64,000 nt of DNA from Cocos nucifera. Its lineage: Eukaryota > Streptophyta > Magnoliopsida > Arecales > Arecaceae. Positions 1 to 12,262 of this stretch are shown one piece after another. Position numbers and translations under genes: made by a program. A model generated the notes under the pieces. That model ran no database searches, had not been told where the DNA came from, and saw only the letters and a list, made by a program, of their open reading frames with translations. The stretch spans positions 124,001 through 188,000 of the forward strand of contig QRFJ01000774.1 of assembly GCA_006176705.1 (NCBI GenBank). Reading direction: 5' to 3'. Each line of letters opens with the position of its first letter. The first letter of the stretch is position 1.

Positions 1-212
1 AGTTAATAATGATTATTATGTCTTAAATTTTCAACTCTTGAAAATATGAATTATCATTACATTAACTCAAAGGATGTATCACAGACACTAAATACACATG
101 TGTGATAGAAAAATAACCCATTTCATTATTATAGTCAAAATTATAATTTTGCCCCTAGAAGTGTATTACAAGTGTCAGCCAATTCTGACTTCTAGGGCAC
201 ATATATCTAACA
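1..212 (-). repeat. Element A 3' LTR, first 212 bp
   Basis: Matches the start of the element D LTR at 36444 onward. On the minus strand it begins TGTTAGATATATG at 212. It includes most of the conserved palindrome (about 1-75) and the short inverted pair around CTTCTAGGGCA. The rest of this LTR lies left of the window. Confidence 0.9.
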
Positions 213-1120
213 GATCTTTCATGGAGAATTCCTTGGACAACCATATTTTGACTGTCGTCAACATGGGAGTATCATTCCCAATAAGGAGGATATCATCACG
301 TACAATACGAGGAGCAACAGCGCTCTAATGACCTTTTTGAGGCAAATGGTTCATTTTCATTTTTGATGAAACCAAATATTTTGATCACATCATTGAAATG
401 AGTGTTCCAGCTTCGAGATGCTTGCTTAAGTCCCTATATGGACCTTTGTAGCTTGCAAATCTTATAATCAGTATCACTGGATGTGAAATCTAGCGGCTGT
501 TTCATATAGATATCTTCCTCAAGATATCCATTCAAGAATACCGTTTTCACGTCCATTTGCCATATTTCATAATCGAAATATGCTGCAACGGTAAGCAATG
601 TGCCCGATGGATTTTAGCATAGCCATTAGGAAAAAGGTATCCTGATAGTCAATGCCTTCGTGTTGACTATAATCTTTTTCCACTAGTCTAGCCTTGAATG
701 TCTCCACATTCCCATCTGCACCAATCTTTCTCTTGAAGATCCATTTACACCCAATAGATACTATACCTTCTGGTGGATCTACCAAGATCCAGACTTGGTT
801 TGAGTGCATCGAGTCAATTTCCTGACTGCATTGCCTCTAGCCATTTTTCAGAGTCGATATCTGATATCGCCTCATTATAGGTTTTGGGATCATCACCATG
901 AGCACCATTACCTACGAGGAACATTTCCTCTACTTCCTCTTAAATAATATCTAAGTATCTTTCAGGGGGGATGGAAAACTCTTTTCGATCTACGAGGTGG
1001 AGGAGGTAGTGTTCTTATTGGCTCAACCTGATTTGGTTCCAATCAGTCCTTAGCTCGTTGTACTTGTGAGACTTTCTCATCAAGCTTAATCTGCTTTCCA
1101 ATGCTGCTATCTTGAATAAA
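213..1120 (-). pseudogene. Element A reverse transcriptase remnant
   Basis: Copia RT fragment on the minus strand, from just after the IN/RT stop codon to the abrupt junction with the LTR. Recognisable pieces include the conserved GCKWIFKRKIGADG block (about 690-760), the region before the active site (about 540-600) and the YVDD region (about 290-310), all broken by stops and frameshifts. The C-terminal third of RT and all of RNase H are absent. In D the same interval to the LTR adds about 0.7 kb. It cannot encode a working polymerase. Confidence 0.88.
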
Positions 1121-2000
1121 CTATTTTTTAAGAGAGATGACATGTCGACTCACAATCACATTGTGGTCTTCTGGAATGTAGAAATAGTATCCTAATGACT
1201 CTTTAGGATATCCTATGAATCAAGTTCTGAAGGATCTAAACTCTAACTTGTCCGCTTGTTGTCTTTTGACATGAGTCGGACAACCCCAAATTCTGAGATA
1301 ACTCAAACTTGATTTCTTACCATGCCATATCTCATATGATGTGGTAGGAATGGTTTTAGAGGGAACGTTATTCAGTGGATAAATTAAAGTTAACAATGAG
1401 TGTCCCCAAAGAAAATCAGGAAGGTCAGTGAAGCTCATCATGGATCGGACCATATCCAATAGAGTCCGATTTCTCTGTTCTAAAACCCCGTTGAGTTGAG
1501 GTGTTCCTGGTGGAGTCCATTGAGAGACTATGCTATTTTCCTTGAGATAGTCTAGGAATTTTTGGCCAAGGTATTCACCTCCTCAATCTGATCGAAGAAT
1601 CTTAATGGATTTTTCAGTTTGTTTTTCTACTTCATGTCTGAATTCTTTAAACTTTTTGAAGGCTTCAGACTTGTGTCTTATAAGATACACATATCCATAC
1701 CTAGATAGATCATCGGTAAAGGTAATGAAGTAGACAAAATTGCCTCTAGCCGACACATTAAATGGGCCGCATACATCAGTATGTACTAGGGCAAGGAGAT
1801 CTGTGGCCCTTTCCCATGTCCTACAAAAGAAAGTTTAGTCATTTTGCCTTGAAGACATGATTCACAAGTTGGATATGACTCGGAAGTCAACGGACTCAAT
1901 AGCCCATTTTTCTCCAATTTGTTGATCCTATCTTCTGCTATATGACCTAATCTCAGATGCCATAGATACCTATTGTTTGGACTATCCCTATGTCATTTGG
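1121..2000 (-). pseudogene. Element A integrase remnant
   Basis: Copia integrase on the minus strand: a GAG-pre-integrase segment near 1930-1990, the catalytic core, and the C-terminal stretch ending HVISLKK followed by TAG at 1121-1123. The segment at 1220-1459 reads MDMVRSMMSFTDLPDFLWGH, typical of the end of the rve core. Stops and frameshifts interrupt the core. The terminal TAG matches the stop at the same place in B, C, D and I. Confidence 0.87.
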
Positions 2001-3273
2001 CATTCACGTTTTGCTCGATAGTTAGAATAGATACATCAATATGTAGCTGATAAAGACCGTTAATAAGAAAACTATTTGCAATTTTATTTCTTTCATAAAA
2101 AATGTTACAATGGTCCTTAAAGAAGGTAATCACATAGCCTTCTAGTACTAAGCATGAAACAGAAATCAAATTCTTGCTAGCTGTAGGGCACATAATAACA
2201 GTCTTTTAAAATTAAGTCTAAACTGGATAGTAATTGAAGAGGGTATGTTTTCACTGCCACTGCAGCAACTCTTGCTCTATTTTCGATGCGTAGGATCATA
2301 TCTCCATCCCTCAGCCTCCTACCATCCTCAAGATCCTGCATGAAAGTGCACAGATGAGCACTAGAACCAGAGTTAGGCACCCAAATGGATGCAGAAGAAA
2401 TCATAAGGTTAGACTCAATAATGAGCATACCTCCAGAAGGACCTTCCTTCTTGTTCTTCAGGGTGGCCAGGTAAGTAGGATAGTTTTGCTTCTAGTGGCC
2501 GTCGCTGTTGCAATGGAAATACTTTTCTTTGATAGCGGCCTTCTTCTTCGACTCTACCTTCTTCTTCTTTGCTCCTTCCACTTTCTGCTTTTTCACAGAC
2601 TTCTTTTTCTTTTCAGAAGACTTTCTTTTGGAAGAAGTCCATTCCATAGCAAGAACTAAGCCTTTAGAATCTTTCATAGAAAGCTCAGCGGTGACCAGCA
2701 TATTCATTAATTTGGCCAAGGAATTTTGAAGTTTATGCATGTGGTAATTCATGATGAATTGCCCATATGCATCAATCAAGGATTGTAGAATAACATCGTT
2801 CTGCAGATCCAAGTCTAACTTCATACCAAGCTTCTCAAGCTCTTCCATGTCCTTGATCATCATCAGACAGTGATCTTGGACTGACTGTCCATCATGCATC
2901 TTAGCTTTAAAAAGTCATTTCATGACTTGATACTTGGCTGCACGACTCTGTTCACCAAACATCTCTTGTAGGTGAGCCAACATTTGGTGAGCAGTCCCGA
3001 TATCTTCATGTTGGCGCTGGAGCTCATCAGACATTGAGCCCAACATGTAATATCTAGTCTTATTATCTTCGTCTATCCATTTTTCAGAGATGTTCTCTAT
3101 TCAGCGGATGGATGGGCTGGTAAGGTGGGAGGATCCTGATCCAATACATGGGTTAACTTCTCGAAACCCAAAATAACTTTATTGTTCCTGAGCCAATTTT
3201 TATAATTTGATCCGGTCAGTCTATATGTGTTCAAGATACATGCTAATGGGATGGACGCAGATATTTTTCTGTA
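2001..3273 (-). pseudogene. Element A gag and protease remnant
   Basis: Minus-strand gag (UBN2/copia type) followed by zinc knuckle and aspartic protease. The expected start ATG at about 3273 has become ATA, so initiation is lost. Gag carries an in-frame TGA at 2915-2917 (context AAA TGA CTT), which D and I share. The knuckle reads YFHCNSDGH then a stop, so its first Cys is replaced by Tyr. The protease motif is NSGSSAHLC instead of DSGSSAHLC, losing the catalytic Asp. The lysine-rich linker before the knuckle stays in frame here, unlike in D and I. Confidence 0.88.
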
Positions 3274-5111
3274 GAGAGTCAAAGATTCTAGTTAGATACT
3301 GTAATTATGACTTGATCAATTTGTTTAGAGATTTTTTTTTAAATAAATTAGCTCTCACTATTTTCTTGGATCCCTACACTTTCTCTAAATAGATACGAAA
3401 ATCTCCACGATTAATGATTTCTAGTGGGTGGTGCGGTCTCACCAACTGACTCATCATCTCACCTAACAGTTATTGATGATGGGTTAGCCAATGAGTGAAC
3501 AACTCTTGTTCAATAATTCTCTAATCATGGTGCATCCAAACTTGATCTCTAATTCATGAATCTCACCATATTCGGAATATTGATCCACTCCTTAGTTAAG
3601 TCAGACCCATCATTTGCACAGACTGAATTTCTAATTGAGTCTCTCACCGTATCCAGAATATTGAGCCCAACTCATCCTCCAGTCCATTGCATCCAATGCC
3701 TAATATACATGGTTGTGTCTTTTCAGTGCAACTGAGCCACTGTATCCAATCGAGAACAATCAACCCTTGGAAGGATCCGCATATCTACAATGGTGGAAGA
3801 CCTCAGACTTAATCTTTTCTTAGGAAGAATTGATTCAGATCTCATTAAACTAGACTTATCATAGTCATAACAATTATGACTAACCTAGTGGCATGGGTTA
3901 GCTCGGATTATTGACCACCTCAAATCAGAACTGAGTCAACAGATATGGCCAGGTAAGTAAGATTGATGGAAGGGATATGCCATTAACTCGTACAAGAATG
4001 CATTCAGATCGAGTAGCTTCCAATTAAAAATCAGTCAGTCGTATGTTCCAAACTTACCTTAGATACCAAATTGTTGAGCCAGAACCAATTGGGTTAGCCT
4101 ACAATCCAGACTCCAACCTTTGAGCCTAATTAGGTCTTGCTTGATCGTGACTCGATCTTGACCCAGACTTAATCCTATTAGGCTGGTCAATTTAAGCATT
4201 ATTGATCCCATCTAACCAACTCTTGATTCGATTTGATCAACCGCTTAGACCTAATTAAGCTATCCAAGTCCGAACCCAGTATTATGAATATACATTAGAT
4301 CTAAAATTCTTAATTTTAGACCTAACTAATATTCCATAATCTTAATTTTTAATTAAATAGGGTTCATAAATAAAATATGCATAATAAATCCTAGGGTTTC
4401 AGGATCTAGGATTTTGCAGAAAGTAAGTTTTAGATTTCTGATTAAGGACGAATGCACAGCACCCCTACACATCATAAGAACACCCCATTGGATGGAAGGA
4501 GAGGGTCTTTAAATCCTTCTTCATTCTTATGATCGGACAGCTAAGAGGAACGTCTTAATCAGGAATATGTAATACTACAAAACAGTTTTAGATCTATATC
4601 ATATATCTCATATACAAATTAGATCTAATCATGGCATATTTTGCATACATCTCAGGTATCGAATCATGCATATTTTTAGATCTAAATTATCTCATAATAA
4701 TCTAAAAAATTAGATTTAAATTGATCTTATCAAAATAAACTCTAATCTAGATAACTATGCAGAACTATTCTACAACTAGTCTAGACATGCATCTATCATA
4801 TCTCATATGATGTTAAAATTAAATAATTTTTATTTACTATTTTTTAGATGTTATTATAATAATTATACTATCAAAAAATAGTAAATAAATAGATCTAAAA
4901 TATAATTTAATCTAATTAAATTATAAACATGCAAGTCTATTCTATAGAACTATTCTATTTTAGAACTAGTCATGCATATTTTCTAATCTTAGATCTAAAT
5001 CATTTAATTTTAATTTTTCTGATTTTAGATCTGATCACATCTTATGTGACATCTAAAATTACTTATTTTTTGATTAAAATAAATTTAAAATAAGATCTAA
5101 ACACTTTACAA
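3274..5111 (-). other. Element A untranslated leader (PBS to gag)
   Basis: About 1.84 kb with no supportable open frame, rich in repeated GATCTAA-type motifs. It matches the reverse complement of the D leader at 31495-32679 and the I leader at 63604-64000. Such a leader is long for copia and probably holds packaging and dimerisation signals, which is inference. Confidence 0.75.
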
Positions 5112-5127
5112 CCTGACTTTGATATCA
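5112..5127 (-). promoter_or_regulatory. Element A primer-binding site (initiator tRNA-Met type)
   Basis: Minus strand TGATATCAAAGTCAGG, two bases inside the LTR end. It is a decayed form of TGGTATCAGAGC(CAGG), the plant copia PBS complementary to initiator tRNA-Met. Confidence 0.8.
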
Positions 5128-5129
5128 TT

Positions 5130-7401
5130 TGAAGGAAAATTCTGATTTTTCGGACCAGATTCGTTCAGTTCTGATCGGATCAAGGGATATATTTTAAATT
5201 TTTTTTTTTTGATCCAAATTAGATCTAAAATATTTTAAGTCTAATTTTTATTATTCTAATAATTAAAATAAAATATAGATAAATTAAATCAAATTTAATT
5301 TACCTTGATGTAGGGTAATCCTATTACCTGTTGATGATCCTGTAAGCAGCGGAAGGTTCTGGATCTAGCCGCGCAAGTGCCTGGCCTCTACCATTATCCA
5401 CTTGGATTGGATCTAGAGATCCTCTTCTTCTCTATCATGTCTCTAAAAATTAGATCTGAATCTGATTTGGAGAATCTTCAAAATAGCTTTTGAAGATCAG
5501 CAGTTGTCCTTTGCAGCAGTGCAACCTTCTAGCTTTCTGTCGCCTTTCTCTCACCTAGATTGCACCAATTGAGATCCCAAACTTCTTTGGACATGGAGAG
5601 GAGAGGGAGAAGATGAACTTGGCATGGAGGAGGAAGAGAGAGGTAGCATTGGGGCGTAGGAAATTGCATTGCCTTTTGAGTTGGGCATAGGGTCTTATTT
5701 ATAGACTATGCGTGATCCAACTCCTCTTTATCCAAACCAATCACAACCCTTTGTGAAATTAGATCTAAATCTGATTGATGAAAATAGAGTCTCTTGGATT
5801 CATCCTTAGATGGCACCTAAGATCAGTCAAAGTTGGTTCTTAGGAGGAGTCTAATCGGAATCTAAAAAGGAGATGGAGTCCCTATCCAACAGGAACTCCT
5901 AGGCACCTCATGCTTGGGCGCACGCCACCCTTGGCGTGCGCCCTCCTCCTTGCCAGATTTTGGCAGGGGGACAAGCCCCCACCAGCTCTCCAATAGGTGC
6001 ATGACATGTGGACAGAAGTCAAAGTATCAATGGTCAATATTTGACCAGTCAAAGGTCAACTTTTGACCAAAGTTAAAGGACGAGAAATGGCAGGTGACCA
6101 AAAATGGTAGGTATTGTCTTACAAAATAAGACAACCCTTTTTTGATTTGGACAAGCTCCAGTCAGACCAAGTGAAGGCCTCTGATTGAGCACAAACTCTT
6201 TTGGACTCAGTCAGGACAACTATTTATGATAGTAAAAGAAGAACGTTAGGTTCAATCGAGTGCTAGCACGATTTTCTTGAACCTAATTGAATCTCATTCA
6301 GATCAATTGAACTGGATCAGTTCAATTGATGATCACCAGATTCAAACCCTTGTTTGTGTGACCTAGTTAGGTTCAGTTCTATATGGTAATGGGATTTGTC
6401 ATGATCTCTATCATCGACATCATCGAAACTCCTTTCGATGGATCAGAACTCTTCTGATTCGAACAGCTAGAATGATCGATCATCTAAATCATTCTAATTG
6501 CTCCCAAAATCCACCAGTAACACCTAGCAGTATATGGTGGCAACCCATCAGAGCTGAATGTGAACCTCTTGGTGTAGCTACCTGTGTAATTAAGTTCTTC
6601 TATCTTGAGCCCCGATCAGATTAGGGTTAAGGTGAACTCGTCAAACCCTAGTTTCTGTCATATGATGTAATCATTCGATTCAGGTCCGATGTGAAAATCT
6701 AAATAGAAACTCTTTCTATTATTTCACTCTGCCATGGCCATGGACTTCTAGACTTGATTCTTATGATCATCATAGGGCTGCTCCTCTTCCACCGAGGTAG
6801 ATAGATTCCATCTTGATGCAATCCAGTTTCTATAATGAACATGCTATAGCCAACATATACCTCAGGATTTTGTATGGCTAGGAGACTGAGTTATGGTATA
6901 GTCAAACTATAACACCCTCAAGGTAAACTATCGATGCACCTCAGATCAAAAAACCAGACACACCACTGCAGCATCGAGTCAGTTATTGACGAGAAGGTAG
7001 ACTTCCTAATGACTACTCGAGGTGGTCATGCTCAGTGCCCTCGTTCTCTAATGAGTATCTATACTCTCGCTCCGGTATCTCCACACCATAGACTCAAGAT
7101 TCATCTACTAAAGAGAAGTAATTATACACCAACCTTCCAGATCAATCACCATCCTTATGATGATCCTATTGTTGGGAGCATTTCATGAGTTAATAATGAT
7201 TATTCATGTCTTAAATTTTCAACTCTTGAAAATATGAATTATCATTATCATTAACTCAAAGGATGTATAACAGGTACTAAATATACATATGTGATAGAAA
7301 ATAACCCATGTTATTGATTATAGTTAAAATTATAATTTTGTCCCAAGAAGTGTCTTACAAGTGTCAGCCAATTCTGGCTTCTAGGGCACATATATCTAAT
7401 A
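5130..7401 (-). repeat. Element A 5' LTR (2.27 kb)
   Basis: Minus-strand LTR from TATTAGATATATG (at 7401; family consensus TGTTAG) to TTTTCCTTCA (at 5130). It contains the TATA box CTATAAATA (reverse complement at 5697-5705) and the 73-bp palindrome at 7186-7258. Its downstream third is much closer to the LTR fragment at 38735-40391 than to the LTRs of D or I. Confidence 0.92.
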
Positions 7402-7757
7402 GATCAAATATAAGGCATGCCAGAAAGATATCAGATCTGAGTTTTTGAGATTAGATCCAGAAGGAGAGGACCTTTAGATCTGATCCGAGTAGACTCTGAT
7501 AGAGATCGGGCGTGTGTGCGGCTCGTATCAAAATCTTAAAGACTTCAGATCATCACTGTAGGGTGAACCGTTCACCCAATTAGATGATAAATGTTATCAT
7601 AGTTTTATCTTATTTTTATTTTTATTTTTAGATCAATCTAATTAGATCTAAAAACTCTCATATCTAATTGGATCTGGAAAAAAAATTTAAAATATTTGAC
7701 TATAGATCTGATCCGATTGGATCAAACTTGCAGGCACAGGAACAAGAATTTCCTTCA
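7402..7757 (+). repeat. Element B 5' LTR, downstream remnant
   Basis: Aligns with the last 350 bp of B's 3' LTR (18077-18432), sharing AAGGCATGCCAGAA and ending TTTCCTTCA. The upstream part has been displaced by element A. The first five bases, GATCA, are the likely target duplication of A. Confidence 0.88.
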
Positions 7758-7759
7758 AT

Positions 7760-7775
7760 TGGTATTAAAGCTAGG
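7760..7775 (+). promoter_or_regulatory. Element B primer-binding site
   Basis: TGGTATTAAAGCTAGG starts two bases after the LTR end and differs from TGGTATCAGAGCCAGG at a few positions. It is an initiator tRNA-Met type PBS. Confidence 0.85.
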
Positions 7776-8867
7776 TTGTTGGTTTCGGATCTATTTTAGA
7801 TTTGACCTAAATTTATTTTTTATGATTTGATAATTTATTTTTTAGATATTACATGAGATGTAATCAGATCTAAAATCATTAGATGCATTTTAATTTTTCA
7901 TGTATATGATATATGCAATTCATGTTTAGACTAGATCTATAATTCTTTGCCATGATTAGTCTAGATCTAAGATTTTTCATAGCCACATGTAATCGACCAC
8001 TTTAAGACCTAATTTGGCTCCATGATTTGAGCCTGGATTGTAGGCTAATTCAATCAGTTCTGGTTTGATAATTTGGTGTCTAAGATAAAATCGATAGACA
8101 CGATCAGTGGTTTTTAATTAGGAGCTACTCGATCTAAATGCGTTTACGATGAGTTAATGACATATCCCTCCCATCGATCTCACTTATCTGATCATTTGGA
8201 TCGATCCAATTTTGGTTTGAGGTGGCTAATAATTCAAGCTAACCCATGCCACTAGGTTAGTCATAATTGTTATGACTAGTCGAGTCTAAGAGATCTAAAT
8301 GAAATCTTTCTAAAAAAATATTAAATCATAGTCTTTCATCATTGTAGATGTGCGGGCCCTTCTTAGGGTTGATTGTTCTCGACTGGTTATAGTAATTTAG
8401 TTGCATCAGAAAGATACAACCACATCTATTAGGCATAGGATGCTACAGATTGGAGGATGGACTAGGCTCAATATTCTAGATATGGTGAGAATCCCAATTA
8501 GGAATACAATTCATGCAAATGGTGGGTCTGACATAGCTAATGAGTGAAGCAATATTCCAGACATGATGAGCTTCATGAATTAGAGACTAAGTTGGATGCA
8601 CCATGTTTAGAGAAATATTGGATAAGAATTGTCTATTCATCGGTTGATCCATCACCAATAATTATTAGGTAAGATGGTGAGCCAATCGATGGGACTGCAC
8701 CATCCACTAATAGTCTTTGATCATGAAGATTTTTGCATCTCTACCCAGAAAGTGTAGGAATCCGAAAAAATAGTGGAAGCCTAAATTTATTTAAAAATAA
8801 AATCTCTAAATAAATTGGTCGAGTCAAATTACAAGTCTAACTAAAAACTTTGACTCTCTACAAGAAA
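7776..8867 (+). other. Element B untranslated leader
   Basis: About 1.1 kb between PBS and gag with no supported open frame. It is similar to the D leader in its 3' part, for example the stretch ending in CTCTACA(A)GAAAATG before the gag start. It is shorter than A's leader. Confidence 0.75.
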
Positions 8868-11191
8868 ATGTCTGCGTTAAACCCCCTAGCCCAAATTTTA
8901 GATACCCATGGATTGGCTAAAGAACTTGAAAATTATTTTGAGTTTTGAAAAGCTGACCTATGTATTGGATCAATAACTTTTCACTCTTCTAGCCCATCCG
9001 ACCATCGATCAAAGAGCATCTCATGAAAAATTATTGGATGATAATAATAAAGTTAGGTGCTACGTGTTGGACTCAATGTCTGATGACTTACAGCATCAAC
9101 ATGAGGATGTTAGGACTGCATGCCAAATGTTGGCTCACCTACAAGAATTATTTGGTGAATAGAGTCGCACAGCGCATTACCAAATCTCAAGAAGACTCTT
9201 TAAGGTGCAAATGCATGATGGGCAATCGGTCCAAGATCATTGCTTGGCAATGATCAAGGACCTAAAAGAGCTTTAGAAGCTCGATGTCTTGATGGACAAG
9301 GATTTGCAGATTGATGTGATCCTACAATCCTTAACTGATTCATATGGGCAGTTCATTATGAACTTCTATATGAATAAGCTCCAATGCACCTTGGTTGAGT
9401 TGATGAACATGCTAGTTACTACTGAGCAGCCTTTGAAGGGTTCAAAGGACTCAGTTCTTGCTGTGGAGTAGACTTCTTCCAAGAGAAAGTCTTTTGGAAA
9501 GAAGAAGTCTACGAAGAAATAGAAAACTAAGAAAAAGAAGAAGAATGGAGAGCCGAAGAAGAAGACTATGGATAAAAAAAATATTTCCACTACAACATCG
9601 ATGGCCATTAAAAGCTGAATTATCCTTCATACTGGCCAGCCTGAAGAACAAGAAGAAAGGAGGACTTTCTAGAGGTATGCTCGTCATTGAGACCAACCTT
9701 ATGGTTTCTTCTATATCTAGTTTGGTGCTTGACTCTAGTTCTAGTGCTCACTTGTGCACTTTTATGCAGGATCTTGAGGAGTGCTAGAGGCTGAGGGATG
9801 GTGAGATGATCCTGCATGTCGAAAATGGAGCAAGAGTTACTACTATGGCCATGGGAACCTACCCTCTTTGATTACCATCTAGATTTATCTTAGTTCTTAG
9901 AGATTGTTATTATGTGCCTACTATGAGCAGGAATTTGATTTTTGTTTCATGTTTAGCATAAGAAAGTTATGTAATTAGCTTCTTTAAGGATCACTATACT
10001 ATACTTTTTGAAAGAAACAAAATTATAAGTGATTTCTTAATTAACAGTCTCTATCAGTTATATGTAGATACTTTTGTTTACAATATTGAGCAAAATATGA
10101 ATGCCATAGAATCAAAATAACCTAGAAATAGTCTAAATAAAAGATATCTATGGCACCTTAGGTTAGATCATATAGCCGAAGACAGGATTAATAAATTAGA
10201 AAAATCTGGACTAATAGATCTCTTGACTTTCGAGTCATATCTAATTTATGAATCATGCCTTCAAGATAAAATGACCAAGCTTTTTTTTGTAGGATATGGG
10301 GAAAGGGCCATAGACCTACTTGTCCTAGTTCATACAGATATGTGTGGCTCATTTGATGTGCCGATCAGAGGCAACTTTGTCTACTTCATCATCTTTATCG
10401 ATGATCTATCTTGATATGGATATGTGTACTTGATGTGACACCAGTCTAAAGTCATTGAAAAGTTCAAGGAATTCAGACATAAAGTGAAAAAGCAAATCAG
10501 AAAGCCCATCAAGGTTCTTCGATCAAATCGAGGAGGTGAATACCTTAGTCAAAAATTTTTGGACTATCTCAAGGATAATGGCATAGTCTCACATTGAACT
10601 CTGCCTGAAATGCCTCAACTCAATGAGAGTTTAGAATAGAGAAATCAGACTCTATTAGATATGGTTCAATCCATGATGAGCTTTACGAATCTTCCTAAGT
10701 TTCTTTGGGGATATAGTTTAATGATAGCTATATACTTACTAAATAGGGTTCCATCTAAAACCATTCCTCTCACACCATATAAGATATGACATGGTAAGAA
10801 GCCAAGTCTGAGTCATCTCAGAATTTGGGATTGTCCGACTCATGTTAAGAGATAGCAGGTGGATAAGTTAGAGTCTAGATCGTTTAGAGCTCAATTTATT
10901 GGATATTCTAAAGAGTCATTAACATATTACTTCTATCTTTCGAAAGATCACAATATGATTGAGTCGACATGCCATTTTTCTTGAGAAATAGTTTGCTCAA
11001 GATAGTCGCATCGAAAGACAGATTAGACTCGAGGAGAAGGTCTTCGAAGAGCAATGAGCTAAGAAACTTGGGGAACCCAGTTAGTTTGAGTCAATCCACA
11101 CACTACCTCCACCACCTTGTAGATCAAATAGGGTTTTCGTCCTTTAGAAAGATACTTAGGTACTATTTCAGAGGATATAGAGAAAATATTC
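8868..11191 (+). pseudogene. Element B gag-PR-IN remnant
   Basis: Gag begins at ATG 8868 (MSALNPLAQILDTHG), matching MSASNPLARILDTHR of D. It soon hits stops and frameshifts. At the site where A, D and I carry a TGA, B has AGA (Arg, 9193-9195). The zinc knuckle has lost its first Cys (FHYN). The protease motif is DSSSSAHLC near 9735. Integrase spans about 10130-10990; the second catalytic Asp is Asn (RSNRGGEY), and several Trp codons have become stops. The core ends LEK followed by TAG (10989-10991), as in all the other large elements here. The reading is cut at 11191 by NA1. Confidence 0.88.
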
Positions 11192-12075
11192 AATTGGGAT
11201 ATCAGCTACTTTGATACTGCTTGTTAAGGATCTAATACCAAATTATTATGGTAGGAAGAAGAAAGAAATAATATAAGAAAATAATCAAATACGTAGATAA
11301 GTCTATAGGCTCGCCTCCATAGGGCATGCAACGTTTTGCCATGAAAGAGAAAAATAGGTACAAGGGGAGAACACCCACTCTCAACTCACTATATATAAAT
11401 CTCTTTCAACTAGAAGCTACTCTCATAAAAGCTCTCTAAGAATCCGAAGAAGACCTTTAGAAGCTACAAGATGCTCTACCCTCATAGCCTTCTTGCTGGA
11501 TGCTATGCACCTATTGCTTCTCTCTCTCTCACGGGTTGCACGTACTTGGCGCTCTGCCAAGCTCCTCTCGATAGCTACCTGAGTCTCTCTATGTGCCTCT
11601 CATGCCACATGCACCATCTTTTTACTCCATAATACCTCAGTCCTTTAAATAGGATGAGAATCCTCTTCTCAGCAGTTCATAGGAGTCCTAATAGGGCTCG
11701 TTCTGCTAATATAAGTCGAGCATATCCTTGATGGAGTTTTGAAATATTTTTTGATCTTTAGATCATGACCGTAATCCTCCATGACTGTTGGATCCTGTGG
11801 TCCACAAACTACTCCCATAGACCCCTTGGATTAATCATAATTTGAGTCCAAATAAAAAATTCCAACCTGTACTATTTGCCTCTATCGAGCTGGCTCGACT
11901 GCATCTTGCCCGAACTTCTATTGTCTATCTATCTGAGAGAGTCACCTTAGCTATGGTTCAAGCTGGCTCGATCTCAGCCCAAGTCGGCTCGATCCTATAT
12001 CTGAGCTAGCTTAATTGCCTGTTGATACTGATTCTCCTCTACTATGGATCAAATTCGAGATGTCAAATTCTAACA
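11192..12075 (-). repeat. NA1 3' LTR
   Basis: 884 bp. The minus strand starts TGTTAGAATTTGA, preceded by the purine-rich tract AAGATGGAGAT just inside. It contains several GCTGGCTCGA-type motifs (about 11890-12005) and, near its end, an embedded PBS-like sequence (11205-11225). The terminal CA is mutated to TT. Confidence 0.88.
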
Positions 12076-12262
12076 ATCTCCATCTTGACTCGACATTCAG
12101 TCTTCACCTAACTTTGAGAGCTTATGATCCATCTCGCTCCCATGCCCTGGGACACACCTGCTGATCATGGATGGGCAAACATCGGAGTTGAGCCAGGCCA
12201 CTCAATTCCACCTCTATCATGGGTTGTTCCACTCTGATCAAAGACCTGCTTAAAAAATTTTG

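Larger units (their letters stand above)
1..7401 (-). mobile_element. Element A: large Ty1/copia LTR retrotransposon, 3' end cut by window edge
   Basis: Reading the minus strand, the order is 5' LTR (5130-7401), PBS, long leader, gag, PR, IN, a truncated RT, then the first 212 bp of the 3' LTR at the window edge. The products match those of elements C, D and I. RNase H and the polypurine tract are missing because RT sequence joins the LTR start directly at 212/213. The 5' LTR outer end is followed by GATCA (7402-7406) and then the interior of another LTR (element B), so A is inserted in B's 5' LTR. Reading frames carry many stops, so the copy is dead. Confidence 0.93.
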
